Origin: Leucocoprinus leucothites
Lineage: Eukaryota > Basidiomycota > Agaricomycetes > Agaricales > Agaricaceae
Assembly (NCBI GenBank): GCA_013368445.1
Contig: JAACJO010000019.1
Span: 1-64,000 of the forward strand
Direction of reading: 5' to 3'
Length of the DNA: 64,000 nt
Below the pieces are notes generated by a model. It was not told the origin of the DNA, did no database searches, and was given only the letters and a program-made list of their open reading frames with translations. Shown one piece after another: positions 24,040 through 34,980 of this stretch (position 1 is its first letter; every line of letters starts with the position of its first letter). Both the position numbers and the translations under genes were made by a program.

Positions 24040-24453
24040 ACAATTGCTTGGGATATCATTGGTAATAAGAACATTAGCAGTGATAGTAGATACGAAGGTT
24101 AGGGCGTCTGAAGTTCCAAAGCCTAGTGAGCTTGTTATTCATTTAAGTATGTATATGTGTCTTGGATGTTTTCGGCTATGAAACTTGACATTGATGTCCT
24201 CGTATTATTGCATTTACACGCCGTCCAAGGGGGAACCCCTTCATTGGCTGTTCAAGAGAGTTCTCACCTCTCCTTACATTGATGCGACACTATTTTCTAT
24301 TTTCGCGACGGCTGCTTCCCAGCCCCTCCTCAGAGGCGCTTCACATGATTTATTCGGTCGTCATCAGGGAAAGATCCGCACTAGCTGACTGTAGTTGTAT
24401 AAAAGGAACTGAGCCTTCCCAGTTTCCTGATAATCCTTATGCTCACTAGAGCA

Positions 24454-25699
24454 ATGTCAGGAACGCATCGTGCATCGTCGCAGTGTGTATGGTTAAGTGA
24501 GCTTCAGAGTATGATACGGTTTATCTGCTGGAATTGATGTTGGGTATTTTGACAGTCACAGGTGGCTCCTCCGGCTTCGGCTTCGAGGTGGCCAAGCAAG
24601 TCCTTCAAAACGGCGGAATGGCCGCGGCAACATATCGTCCCTTAGCCGGAAATCCCCTTCCACCTACGCTCTCTTCCCTCCAATCTTCTCTCCCTCCATC
24701 CCAGGTCTCCAACCTTCTTCTCCTCCCTTGTGACATTACATCGCCTTCACAAATCAACGCCGCCTTCACGGCAACCCACACTCGCTTTGGCCGGATTGAT
24801 GTTGTGCTCAATAATGCGGGGTGTGCAATACTGGGTGAAATCGAAGGGACACCGGAGGACCAAGCAAGGAAAATGTTTGACGTGAACTTCTGGGGAATGT
24901 GTAATGTAAGCAAGGAGGCGGTTAAGGTGTTTAGAGAGGTGAATGGGACAGAGAGTACAGGCGGGAAGATTGGTGGTATGCTGCTGAATGTGAGTTCTGG
25001 GGCAGGAGTGGTCCCGAACGCAGGGATAGGATATTATTGTGCTAGGTAAGTCTAGGTGCTGGAGTTCATTACTAGAAGGAATACGATTTGATTTAATGGG
25101 TCTCATCGATGTTGTCGCAGCAAACACGGTGAGGCTTTCAAACGACGATACTCTTCTTGCAGCTGTGTAAGACTAATCAATCTGATGTGATGTTGGGATA
25201 GCGCTCGAAGGTTTTACGGAAGCACTAACGAAAGAACTAGATCCAGCCTGGAACATAAAAGTGGGCGATGTCTTCTTTTCTCACCATCCCCGTCATCATC
25301 CTTCTTATATCTACTTACCATATCTACTAGATCACCATTCTCGAACCTGGTGCCTTCAAGACTCGCGCCCACACCGATAACACAGCGACTTTCCCTGTAC
25401 ATCATGCTTATACCTCTAATACATCTCTCGCCTCCCATCAGGTTCGCCATTGGTTTGCGGACAGAAGCGGAATAACTGGTGACCCCGCCCTTGCGGCGGA
25501 GCGAATCTACAAATTCACGATGGCAGGTTCACTTGATGGGAACCGAGGCGGTCACGTAAAGAAGGAAGCGGGAACCGAGGCACCGCTGAGGTTGCAACTG
25601 GGCGACGATTCGTGGAACGGGATTAAAGCTACGTTGCAGAAAAGGTTGGAGGAAATGGAAAGGGTCGAGGAATGGTCAAGAGGACTTGCATCATGCTGA
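24454..25699 (+). CDS. short-chain dehydrogenase/reductase (classical SDR)
   Basis: Five exons, 24454-24496, 24556-25045, 25121-25128, 25202-25260 and 25331-25699, encode about 322 residues. The NAD(P)-binding motif TGGSSGFG is formed across intron 1 (VWL-ITGG). NNAG follows in the central strand, then the catalytic serine in NVSSGAG, and the active-site Tyr and Lys in YYCASKHALEG (YxxxK). The Lys lies on an 8-nt exon (25121-25128). EPGAFKT after the active site is the usual substrate-loop start. The basic/neutral pattern after the second strand does not settle NADH against NADPH. No biosynthetic partners lie next to it. The substrate is unknown. Confidence 0.87.
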
Positions 25700-27320
25700 A
25701 CTGAGGGGTGGTGAATGTGAGCTAGCAAGGTTTTATTGTCCAAACTGCTTGTTTTCTTCCCAGGGCTCCCTGAGGAATAACCGAGTCTGTTTTTACTGTC
25801 TTGATTATGAAAGTCTGGATTGATAATCAGGATGGTATGTGCGAGATAAGACTTCAAGTTCCACTGCTATCCCCATGCGATCAAGTCGCTGACGACACAG
25901 GCGATCTCTTCTTTATGCGGATACACAAGTTGGTAACCTCGGCGCGCTTCGAGACAGTGATGACGACAACTGTCCGGGTGGACCAAATTCGACGACGATA
26001 ATGAACAGGTGCTGAGCAGGTTGGCTAATGATAGGTCTCCGGTATGATGCAATAGAGTAGCCCCTAGCGAGGTTCGTGACAGAGGAGTAGCTTTCAGGCA
26101 GGTGGTATATAACGCAGGGGAAGATGTACTTTTTCCGCGGGAGGCCCCGTTAACACCATAAATCCAAAAGAACATAGAGGTACCCTTGGCGGTGGGGGGC
26201 GAGCGTACACGATATAACCAGCAGGTTATCCGAGGGGAGGGAGTCCAGAGTATAGCTCAACTAGAAAAACGCCAAACTTGAAGCTAGGGTAACACTTATC
26301 AAGGTACGACGGGTGCGAACATTTTAGAACTCTACGAGTCGTACACGGATTTAGAAAGTACTTACTTTTTTGATCGTCTACATGTTGACTATTCATTCCA
26401 GAATCCCTGAGCGTTCACAACCAAAGCCTTCAAGGGTCCGTACATACTAGTACATGGTCAAGAAGGCACACGAGACGCGCTAGCGAACATAATGAATTAT
26501 ATTTCTCCAAGAGGGACGCGAACGGCGAGCCCACTTCCTGATTTCTGTCTCATATTTCTTGTAAGACACACACTCCCATCCATTCAAGACTCACGCCATA
26601 GGCGATGGTCGACGATCAACGAACTCCATGATTGAGTGAACAAGAGAGGTTGGTCATTGATGTCATATACAACTCCACAAACCACTTACTCTGTATCCAT
26701 GAGAGTAATCCACCCTAGATAAAGTTTTAACGAGATAGGATAACGCTAACGGCCGATGAGTCGAGGTAGCGAACCTCAGAAAAGGGGAGTATGCCAATGA
26801 GGGCTCGGTCGATATCTTTGCTATGACACAGTTTCAAACAACCATCTGTCCAGTTGTACAGGGATCTAGAGGAAAGATACTCAAAGCAGTAGGTGGCACA
26901 TAATATGTGCCACCCCCCCCCCAGGCTCGTGGGCCAAAATTCATTGCCAAATTCCAATTGCTAGTATTTCGAGAATACCAGCATGACCATGACTGGCTCT
27001 GTTTGAATACCCAATGGCAGTCGGCTAAAGGGGTTTTGGGTCTTCTGCTACAAAGAGCCTTGTGTGGTCACGCCGATGGCACTTGCATACATCTTGTACA
27101 CCAAAACAAAGAAATCCTTGACTATAACCGAGATTCAGTGCAGGTTCTATATTCGGCCACGCACCCTTGAGATCTTGCCCACGGAGATCAAGCCAAAAAG
27201 TCTGCCCACTGATTCCCTTGATCTCTGTCCTATGCCCGTCTGAGAAATCCCAGTAGCACATCCATCACTACATTTGGAGATATATATACCATGTTTTCGA
27301 ACCTCGTCCCTCGTCCTCTA
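25700..27320. other. intergenic, no supported gene
   Basis: Open frames here are short and show no splice-coherent model. A run of about nine C residues occurs near 26910. A minus-strand frame at 27025-27261 looks moderately protein-like but has no partner exons. Confidence 0.4.
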
Positions 27321-27606
27321 GAGAACTATCACTCTCGCTGATCAACACACCCGTAGTCCCCCAGTTGCACTCAAAGATTTACAATCGCCATTTCGATTGG
27401 AACATTCTCCTTCCCCCCAGAAGAGGCGGATTAATTCCGCAATCGAGCTCAAGTATATTCCTTCTTCCCAGATATTCAATCTCCCCCGCATCTCCCTTGG
27501 AGAACAAAATGAAACCTACGCTGAACTCCTCACGAGACAGTCGAATGTTCAACAAAACGGCCAACAATTTGCTCAAAGTGATGCTCTGTTCAGCATGTTT
27601 CCGTAG
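27321..27606 (+). pseudogene. orphan terminal exon of an unknown gene
   Basis: Immediately after a CTCTAG acceptor the frame is open for about 95 codons to TAG. It reads as natural protein: HTRSPPVALKDLQSPF, SPSPQKRRINSAIELKY, then a Gln/Asn-rich end NVQQNGQQFAQSDALFSMFP. No upstream exon in a matching phase is visible, so it is either the end of an unrecognised gene or a fragment. Confidence 0.3.
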
Positions 27607-28150
27607 ATTATCTCTGGTCACCGTCTTTGAGCCTATAGCAGACTCTACTACTACTTCTGAGCTGAGAACGTGCTAATCTCCATCGATCTCTCGTCTCGTG
27701 GCAGAGAACATCAGATTGACGGAGCCTATCAGGTCGGTAGTACACAGTATTAGCAATACATGGCCCTTTTCAAGTGCCCAAGTGGTGTTCATTCTGGATG
27801 GAAGTCGCGCCAGTGGACGTGTCAGAGATGCCAGTACTAGCTCACGCCTTCTTCCAAAAGCTTCGGCGTTGAAGAGGTGTGGGAGGACGTCGAAGTCCAC
27901 ATCACTCTTCTCCACATTCCTTTCGATTGAAGAACGGGCGATAAACTCCGCTTCATGATGTCCGTCGCTAAGTGATCAGCCCGGGTGCAAGAATAGCGGG
28001 CTTTGTGTTTGGAGGTGCCGCGAAGACGGTTCCGGTGGCTAGAGCCGCTTTCGGAAAGAGGAGACTGTAAAGTAAGGCGGCTCTAGCTCGACCCCATGAC
28101 CTCCAGTTGAATGGATTGAAGACAACGGATCATCGACTGAACAGACGTCT

Positions 28151-28345
28151 TCAGAGTATCCAAAATTCCCGAATGGAATATCCAGCCGGAAACGCCATCG
28201 TCTCATACACAAGGGCTGTCAAATGTCGTTCATCATTCAAATTTATCGGTGAAAAGTAGGAGAACGCTTCATTGTCGCCGATGAGTGGATGCCACAACGC
28301 CGGAGTATTTTCGTCGTGGAGGTTTGCCAAAAATATGTCGGACAA
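28151..28345 (-). pseudogene. orphan open frame, possible gene fragment
   Basis: The minus-strand frame reads SDIFLANLHDENTPALWHPL and continues as NDERHLTALVYETMAFPAGY to a stop. Its composition looks coding, but there is no ATG, and upstream and downstream splice sites do not connect it to another exon. A second protein-like minus frame lies at 27673-27950 in the same orientation. The two may be remains of one gene. A 10-bp perfect inverted repeat (ctagagccgc / gcggctctag, 28037-28084) lies between them. Confidence 0.25.
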
Positions 28346-28435
28346 GGCAATCCAACCCCATTTTCAAGATGAAACGATAGTGTACAGTGGACATAAGTGG
28401 GGGCATCCTTTTTAGAACAGATAGGCCGCCTTGGG

Positions 28436-28442
28436 TATAAAA
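28436..28442 (+). promoter_or_regulatory. TATA box of hydrophobin 1
   Basis: TATAAAA lies 79 nt upstream of the hydrophobin start codon at 28521, a spacing that leaves a 5' leader of roughly 50 nt. No other TATA-like string lies closer. Confidence 0.55.
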
Positions 28443-28520
28443 CAAGAGAAGAAGGACAGAGAAAAGCCAGGCTCAACTCAAGTCTTCCAGTCTTTCACAA
28501 ACACACACATTCTTTCTACC

Positions 28521-29087
28521 ATGCACTTCTCTACCGCTTTTGTTCTCGCTCTTCCCGCTGTTGCTCTCGCTACTGCCATTCCCCGTGGCGGCGAAGGTAG
28601 CTGCAACACTGGCCCCGTCCAGTGCTGCAACCAAGTCCAGGATGTACGTCGAGCTTTCGGCGCTTTCGAGCTGATTGACTGAGATAATCGTGACATTATA
28701 GGCCTCGAGTCTTGGTTCTAACCTCTTGGGCGGTCTTCTTGGCCTTGGTCTCGGCCCCATCACTGGCCTCGTTGGCTGTGAGCTTTCATTGCATTTCAAA
28801 GAATCTCTGGATCGCTTACCATAAGCCTCAGTGAACTGCAACCCTATCTCCGCTATTGTTGGCATTGGAGGAAACTCCTGGTGAAATTTTTGCGGTCTTT
28901 TGACTTGTGAACATCTACTAACGTCTCGTCTCCCAGCTCCCAGCAGCCCGTCTGTTGCAGCAACAATTCATTCGTGAGTCATGTCTCTGCTCTTAGTCGA
29001 ATACTTTCTCACCAGATATTTTTTGAACCTCTTTTCTAGGGCGGTCTTGTCTCCCTCGGATGCACCCCCGTCAACCTCAACCTCTAA
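28521..29087 (+). CDS. class I hydrophobin 1
   Basis: Five exons are 28521-28643, 28702-28777, 28832-28880, 28937-28973 and 29040-29087, with introns of 54-66 nt, giving 110 residues. A signal peptide (FVLALPAVALATA) is followed by the eight-Cys hydrophobin pattern: SCN, QCCN, LNC, NSCS, VCC, LGC. The two CC pairs and the Gly/Leu-rich loop between Cys 3 and Cys 4 are typical of class I. Such proteins are secreted and self-assemble at air-water interfaces on hyphae and fruiting structures. Intron positions and phases match hydrophobin 2 two kilobases downstream, so the pair arose by duplication. Confidence 0.93.
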
Positions 29088-29249
29088 TTCCTCTCGAGGT
29101 CCAGCCGCGTTTCATCTCTGTATCGGACATTGCTACTGTATATACCTCGATGTTGTGTTTATGTGCTTGTTATTAGTTATCGGCAATCTATTGCTTGTGA
29201 CTGTCGAGATACAGCGTGGTGAAGGATAGGATCCATTCTTCGGACCGGA

Positions 29250-29971
29250 TCACATCGAGAGCGTTGACTCTCGTTGAGCCTCTAATCTACATCGTTTTAA
29301 CAAATCTCTACGTTCAATCATAAAAGGCGGCTTACTCTTAAGCTTCAGACTGGCGTCAACACCCTGGGCTGCAACCTCCTCAACGCTAACTTCTGGAACG
29401 TTAACAGCGATAAGGCCCTTATATTCTCTCGCGCTCCAATTCGAATTCCTGCTCATTGGGTGGACATTCGACGTGCTATACTGTGTCATGTTTTCGAGTA
29501 ATACACTGCACATTCCTTTGCGCTAGGTTCTAGAATTGTCTCATGAGCGAGATTGAGATGAGACGGAATACAAGCACTCACATTTAGTACAGGATTGAAT
29601 GGTGGATCGAGGATGATTACACCGACAACCGGGCCACAGAAACCGGCGTCGTTAGGCTCATGAGGTGTTATCCAATTGAAACGGACGCCCACGACCGACA
29701 AGGATTCCACCAAGGTCCCCTATGACCGCCACTAGCGTATAGCAGCCAATGTGAAACCGAAAGCTGTTGGTAGTACTGTACAGACTCGTCAGCTCTCAAA
29801 ATTACATTAGAGGGGAAATATAAACTCACGTTACTTAGAGTGTCGGTGGATGAAACAATCCCCATCATCCACATATCCGCGCCTCATGCACACTAATTTC
29901 AGAACCAAGTATTTGACGTACTCCACAAAATGAATATCGACAGTCGCTCCAAGAACCCTGTGAACTGGCAT
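29250..29971 (-). CDS. hypothetical protein (model incomplete)
   Basis: A minus-strand ATG at 29971 begins MPVHRVLGATVDIHFVEYV. Later exons are clearer. One, starting after a TCATAG acceptor near 29719, reads GTLVESLSVVGVRFNW and NDAGFCGPVVGVIILD to a GTGAGT donor. The last, after an ACACAG acceptor, starts YSTSNVHPMSRN. It resembles, from memory, an Agaricomycete hypothetical family with an RFNW...GFC-PV motif. The exon between about 29890 and 29810 could be read in two frames, so the full model is not secure; a broken gene is possible. Confidence 0.4.
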
Positions 29972-29994
29972 TGTGACGCCTGAGCTTGCTTATG

Positions 29995-30441
29995 TCAATC
30001 AATAGGAGTAGTGGTACTCACGCATTCCACAAATGCAAGCGGTCGAAGAGAGATTGTAGTGGTACTATGCACGTCGTCAATGATATCGCGACTCAAGAAG
30101 TTGGCATCTTGACAGACAGCGGAGAAGCGTGGAATTGCGCCGCGCATAGTTGACAGAATGCTGGAAGTACTATGTTGGGCGCCCGTAGGAAATCTAAGAG
30201 GAGAAACGAGGTAAAAGCGGACGCGAAAGCGATAGGTGGACTTCGAGAATGGTATTGTTGGGTGGGGGGATATCAAGCTAGCGACGCATGTCGGTGTTAA
30301 AATCCCGTCGTGGCAGCCAGTAAGAGACGCAGCAGCGCCGTTGAATTGTTCAGCAAGGAGATTAGCCTGCGAAGAGATTGTGTCAAAAACATATAAGAGA
30401 GAAACTAACGCAGGAGAAATAGACAGATTTGAACGCACCAC
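29995..30441 (-). CDS. hypothetical open frame, possibly exon(s) of an unrecognised gene
   Basis: From a TTCGCAG acceptor at 30367 the minus strand reads NLLAEQFNGAAASLTGCHDG and later AVCQDANFLSRDIIDDVHST. It reaches a GTGAGT donor after LAFVEC (30022). A 49-nt GTCCAC...TAG segment inside it may be an intron. Its 5' end would overlap the hydrophobin 2 leader. It does not splice in phase into the gene at 29250-29971, so it is listed apart. Function unknown. Confidence 0.3.
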   Translation of the reverse strand: MVRSNLSISPALVSLLYVFDTISSQANLLAEQFNGAAASLTGCHDGILTPTCVASLISPHPTIPFSKSTYRFRVRFYLVSPLRFPTGAQHSTSSILSTMRGAIPRFSAVCQDANFLSRDIIDDVHSTTTISLRPLAFVECVSTTTPID

Positions 30442-30477
30442 ATTCCAGTCATTTCAGATTATTCTCCTCCAAAAGCA

Positions 30478-31047
30478 ATGCGTTACTCTACTTTCTTCGC
30501 TCTCCTTCCCGCTATTGTATCTGCTACCGTCGTTTCTCGTGGAGAAGGCTACGGCAATGGCGGTGGAGACTGCAACACTGGTACTATTCAGTGCTGCAAC
30601 TCAGTCCAAGACGTAGGTCGAAACTCCTGATATATGGTGTTGTGCTGATTTCGACTCGTAACTTTTGCACATCAGGCTAGCAGCCAGGGTGTGAACCAGC
30701 TGGCTGGACTCCTTGGCATCGCTCTCGGTTCAATTACTGGACTCGTCGGCTGTGAGCTTTAGACGCGGTCGTGAAAAATCGCGATCACTTACGAGTAATT
30801 TTATAGTGAACTGCAGCCCTCTTTCCGTCCTCGGTGTCGGAGGAAACTCTTGGTAAAGAACGGTCATCTTGTATCGCACGGATTACATGCTGATTGTTCT
30901 GATAGCTCGTCTCAACCAGTATGCTGCAGCAACAACAACTTTGTGAGTCAACCACTCTCAGGACATGGTGATCTTCAACTCACATATCCGATTCCGTAGA
31001 GCGGCCTCATTTCCCTGGGGTGCAACCCCATCAACCTCAACCTGTAG
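30478..31047 (+). CDS. class I hydrophobin 2
   Basis: Five exons, 30478-30612, 30676-30751, 30807-30852, 30906-30942 and 31000-31047, encode 113 residues. A signal peptide (FFALLPAIVSATVV core) and an acidic/Gly-rich N-terminus (GEGYGNGGGD) precede the eight-Cys pattern DCN, QCCN, LNC, NSCS, VCC, LGC. It ends NPINLNL against TPVNLNL in hydrophobin 1. Exon 2, exon 4 and the coding part of exon 5 have the same length as in hydrophobin 1, and exon 3 differs by one codon. This is a secreted surface protein. A TATAAG lies near 30392. Confidence 0.93.
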
Positions 31048-31490
31048 CTGGGTTGTTCTTCGGACAATGGCATCGTAATTAGCTTCTTTTGAATTATGGA
31101 GAGTGGATGGATAATAGAACTCTTGATTATGGTGGTGTATGTTTGAGTCTAGAAGGGGCGTTCCGGGCTAAGGAATCAAAGCCTATGAATTCTCAGTAAG
31201 GTTGATGACTTGAGTAGATGACACAGAAAACATACCCTTATAATGAGCTATTTGTCTTAGCGTTCCGTTCCAATTGGATCGACTGGTTCTGAAGCCAACG
31301 TCAGAATAACAAGAATGCAATGGAACAGCTACTCACCTGTAGAAAATCAGAAGCGGTAGTTCAACAAGATGAGACATAAGCGAGCTGAAGACGTCACGTT
31401 TCTGTCTTGCGGAATTTACCGACTGGACGCTATGAGGCGCTATTTATAATGGGAATCTAACGTCGTCCCTAGACTCTCTACCCATATGTA

Positions 31491-32275
31491 ATGGCCACCC
31501 TCATTCGTTCTGCCAAGTCCGGCAACGATTGGACGGTCAATGACCTGGAATCATATCATATTAGCCTGAACCCGGTGGACCCCCTTTCGTTCTTTGGCTT
31601 ACAGGAAAGCGAATATAGACTCTCGCGGTAGACCGAAAGACTCTAATGGGTTTTCACACCCTAGGAGTTACCACAACCCTCGGTCGATGATGAACTTTTC
31701 AGATATACCTACGCTCGTCCCATACAACAAGATCGCCACGCAGAATCAGTTACTTTGTTTGACCTTGCCATGATCCCTGACGAGGGTGAGGCTGCTGTGA
31801 ATGATTCCGCCGTCGTACTTTTCCGGATTCTAGGCTATAATCGCCGAGAACAAATGGCACGCATTAGGGTGGACCTCCCGTTCTTAATTTGTGGCGAAGT
31901 CAGACACGCCAAAACCGATGTCTGTATTGTCGATTGCTCTCGGAACGATGTTCTCCTATTTGTCCGAAAGGAGAAGAGGCCGGAACCCAGGGAGCCTGTC
32001 AATGCACGAGCCCAACTTGTAGCGGAGGCAGTTGCGACATTTAACGAGAATAGTGTGCACAGGAAAGCAGCTGGACTCCTCCCCCTGGCCGGAAATGTGA
32101 GCCACTTGGTGACTTTGTTGACTCTTCTCTGATAGCTTGTTCCCCTAGGTTATGCCTGGCATTGCCATGGTCAGCATGTCGCCGGTTTTCTTCAACTCTG
32201 TCGACTCATATTCGCTATGGGACTTATCCTCCGGAGGAAATCCGTGTGATCTATTGTTATCCGCCCGTTCCTTGA
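31491..32275 (+). pseudogene. decayed copy of an Agaricomycete multicopy gene family
   Basis: Blocks in family order but different frames: an N-terminal piece from ATG 31491 (SGNDWTVNDLESYHISLNPV), then EELPQPSVDDELF-like sequence near 31660. The main exon at 31755-32096 reads VALFR-like VVLFRILGYNRREQ, LPFLICGEVRHAKTDVCIVD and NARAQLVAEAVATFNEN. After a 53-nt intron VMPGIAMVSMSPVFF follows, and finally, shifted by one frame, LSTHIRYGTYPPEEIRVIYC. The frame break near 32190 and a phase-incompatible 5' junction mark it as broken. Function unknown. Confidence 0.5.
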
Positions 32276-32876
32276 CCTGGCCGTCGGCGTAGCGAAAGAA
32301 TGAAGCCCTTAAACAGCAGGCGTGATATTTTGAGGTGTCATGAAAGGCTTAAGTAGATCGTGGGTATAAAGTGATCATACGTCGCTGGACACAGGATCGC
32401 ACTTTTGTGATTTTATCCCTTTCTTTAACAACTCTGGATAATTAGTCGAAATCCTTGTGGTATTTATCGGTAGAGCTTGCGAAAATCAGGTCATTCGAGT
32501 CAGGAATAAAACATCAGAATGGCAGATAACGTCTAGGCCAAGTATCTTTCTGCACCGGATTCGCGCTTTTTTTGAACTATGGAGTTTTCTGAGGCCGGAC
32601 AAGAGTGTTCTGATTGGCGGAGACCATTCAGATCAGAATTCGTTCCGTGGGACCGATGAACGCGAACTGTCACAATTCACGTGGTTGTCACTTGCATAAA
32701 TATTTGAACTGAACTCTAGCACACCCCACGTCCTAAACTATTACTCGAGTTCCTTCAAATGTCTTATGCCATCCCAGCACTCGGTGTTAATGTTCACCTG
32801 TGGACTGCCTAAGCTCCTATTAATTGGACCTTTATACCCTTCAAGTTCATGCTGGCTCTGCACTAAAGCAGCACCG

Positions 32877-33020
32877 TTCTAGAATATTCGATGGGCTTCT
32901 CGGACCGTCTGGCGGTCACTCAACACTCCAATGCCTTTCCTGAAAATGACTCTAAACCAGCGAACGTGGCATTCTGGTGTACTTGAGAATATTCCAACAA
33001 GAGATACCTGGCCCTATAAA
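32877..33020 (+). promoter_or_regulatory. heat-shock elements and TATA box of HSP20-1
   Basis: TTCtaGAAtaTTC at 32877-32889 is a perfect three-unit heat-shock element. A second site, GAAtaTTC, lies at 32987-32994 with another TTC in 5-bp register at 32972. CTATAAAAG places a TATA box at 33015-33020, about 130 nt before the ATG. These are the binding sites expected for the HSF transcription factor. Confidence 0.7.
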
Positions 33021-33067
33021 AGCGGCGTCCTGAGCTGCGCAAGACTTAACACTGAATTTCGATCCTC

Positions 33068-33134
33068 AAAGCTTGTACACTCAACCCCTGACCTCTAAAG
33101 CTTGTACACTCAACCTCTGACCTCTAAAGCTCTT
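33068..33134 (+). repeat. 29-bp direct repeat in the HSP20-1 leader
   Basis: aaagcttgtacactcaacc(c/t)ctgacctct occurs at 33068 and again at 33097, followed by a truncated third start (aaagctctt). It lies between the TATA box and the start codon, so it lengthens the 5' leader. No equivalent is seen before HSP20-2. Confidence 0.8.
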
Positions 33135-33147
33135 ACCATTTATCCAA

Positions 33148-33712
33148 ATGTCCGACGTATTCTTCTACGATCCTTTCTACAACTTGGACCGCTTCTTTGA
33201 GCATGCTCTGAGGCCTTTGGTAGCCAATGCTACAGAGGCCTCTCAGTTTGAGCGTGATAACGCCGCGCCTCGGACCTTCAAGCCAAGGTATGTCACCTCG
33301 TTACTATTGCACAACATGGGTATCCTAACTTACTTCCCAGGATGGATCTGCATGAGAATGCTGAGAAGAACCTCGTGTCAGCTACCTTTGAGCTCCCAGG
33401 TGTCAAGAAAGAAGACGTTCAGCTCGAAGTCCGCGATGGTACCCTCACTGTATCAGCGGAAACGAAGTCCTCGACTGAGCAAGAGGAAAGCGGGTATGCT
33501 GTCCGAGAACGTCGGTTTGGAAAGTTTTCTCGATCACTAAGGTTGCCTAAGGGCATCAACGTGAGTCTTTCTTCTTGCAGGTCGTCGGATATACTTGGCT
33601 GACTAGTTATTAGGATGAAGGTATCCAGGCCACGATGGCTGACGGTGTCTTGACCATCACTTTCCCCAAGACTTCGCCTGAGCAGGAGCCCAAGAGGATT
33701 AACATCGCTTGA
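33148..33712 (+). CDS. small heat-shock protein, HSP20/alpha-crystallin family, copy 1
   Basis: Three exons, 33148-33287, 33341-33560 and 33614-33712, encode 152 residues. An aromatic N-terminal arm (FFYDPFYNLDRFFEHAL) precedes the alpha-crystallin domain with ATFELPGVKKEDVQLEV and ESGYAVRERRFGKFSRSL. The domain ends GVLTITFPK, and a C-terminal INI (I-x-I) motif docks neighbouring subunits. It is an ATP-independent chaperone in the cytosol that holds unfolding proteins during stress. Introns fall exactly where they do in copy 2 at 40.4 kb. Heat-shock elements upstream predict HSF control. Confidence 0.92.
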
Positions 33713-34980
33713 GTAGCCTGGTCGTTGGATTTTTTTGTCGTGTTTCTCCTTTGGACCTTTCTGTAGTATAATCTCCCCCTTCATGTACGGACTCTTTGAC
33801 GTATTATGCTTTTCTTAACTGTATTTCTATGATAACTACGATAATATACTCTCGATGCCTGCCTATGTAACATCAAAACGGGAGCCACCTGATAGTAGTG
33901 ACTACTTTCACCAAAAGCGGAAAAGTGGCCTCGTGATTTCTTCCATTCACAAGATCGGTTTCAACTTCCACCACCCTCTCCCACTCGGTCCACATATACT
34001 GCTACAACAATGTTAAACCAGATAACGCTACCCGCTATCAAAGGGCAGATAGTACTGACCAAACTGAGCAACACCACGATAAGCACCATGCTTGTGCAAA
34101 AAACCCATCCGCTCCACCTCAATACTGACCATGAATTGGCTTTCGCTCGCCACGTTGGCGGCGGGCCGATTCTTATGTCTACTCGCCACCTGAAGACTGC
34201 ATCTCTCTCAACGCTGATTTAAATTCATGGGAAAGGTTGAGCGTTCTCCCGTCGAATCGCCAATGAAGAGATAGAGCTATTGGTCCCTGCCTGGGGTGAC
34301 TGCTAGTTTCCAATATCCCTGATGCACGATGACTATCCCCCAGTTGAAGCTCAACATTACGAATCATAAAGGTGAAGCGTCCTTCCTTTGGACAAGCTCG
34401 CGTTGCCGCCACGTCGGATCCATTTCCATGTTCAGAAGATTTCAGCCATTGGACCGAACTGGCTAAAGCCTGCCGTATTTCTGGTTTCTATTGTACGAGC
34501 TCTGCGATCTTTTCTCTTTCCTGGTGCAGAGACATAATCAGGCTGGTTTTGTTGTCGATCAAGACAAGGTTACTGAATTCCTCGAATAGGGTGTTCTCGC
34601 CTTCTCTGAACTTGAAAGAAGGAATCACTAGGTCCACTGTCCAGCTAATTCTCAGTCTTTGATCGGGCTTGGTCTTATGCTGGGGCGGGATGATTTTGTG
34701 CCAAATTGATGCGCCCGCGCTCCCGACTTCAGCACCTGCCTCTCTTCTGAAATTACTCCCGATACCGCCCTTGCACCTACTCACGTTCATAGCTCGTGTC
34801 TGGTAATGGTTTATTGCGGGACTCTTGCTTATTCGGCTCCAAGGTTTTCTTCTCCTGGTCTAGGCAGCATAAATGCTTCCATCGGCGCTTGCAAGACTCA
34901 TATTTAAAGCACACCCTTCCCGTGACAGACACCTCGCTTCTCTTCCGTCCAGCTTGACATCACAAAGCTCTACTACTGCG

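Noticed and set aside
29344..29400. Plus-strand reading TGVNTLGCNLLNANF resembling a hydrophobin tail
   Set aside because: It is the complement of a better-supported minus-strand exon, and no other hydrophobin exons or Cys pairs lie around it.
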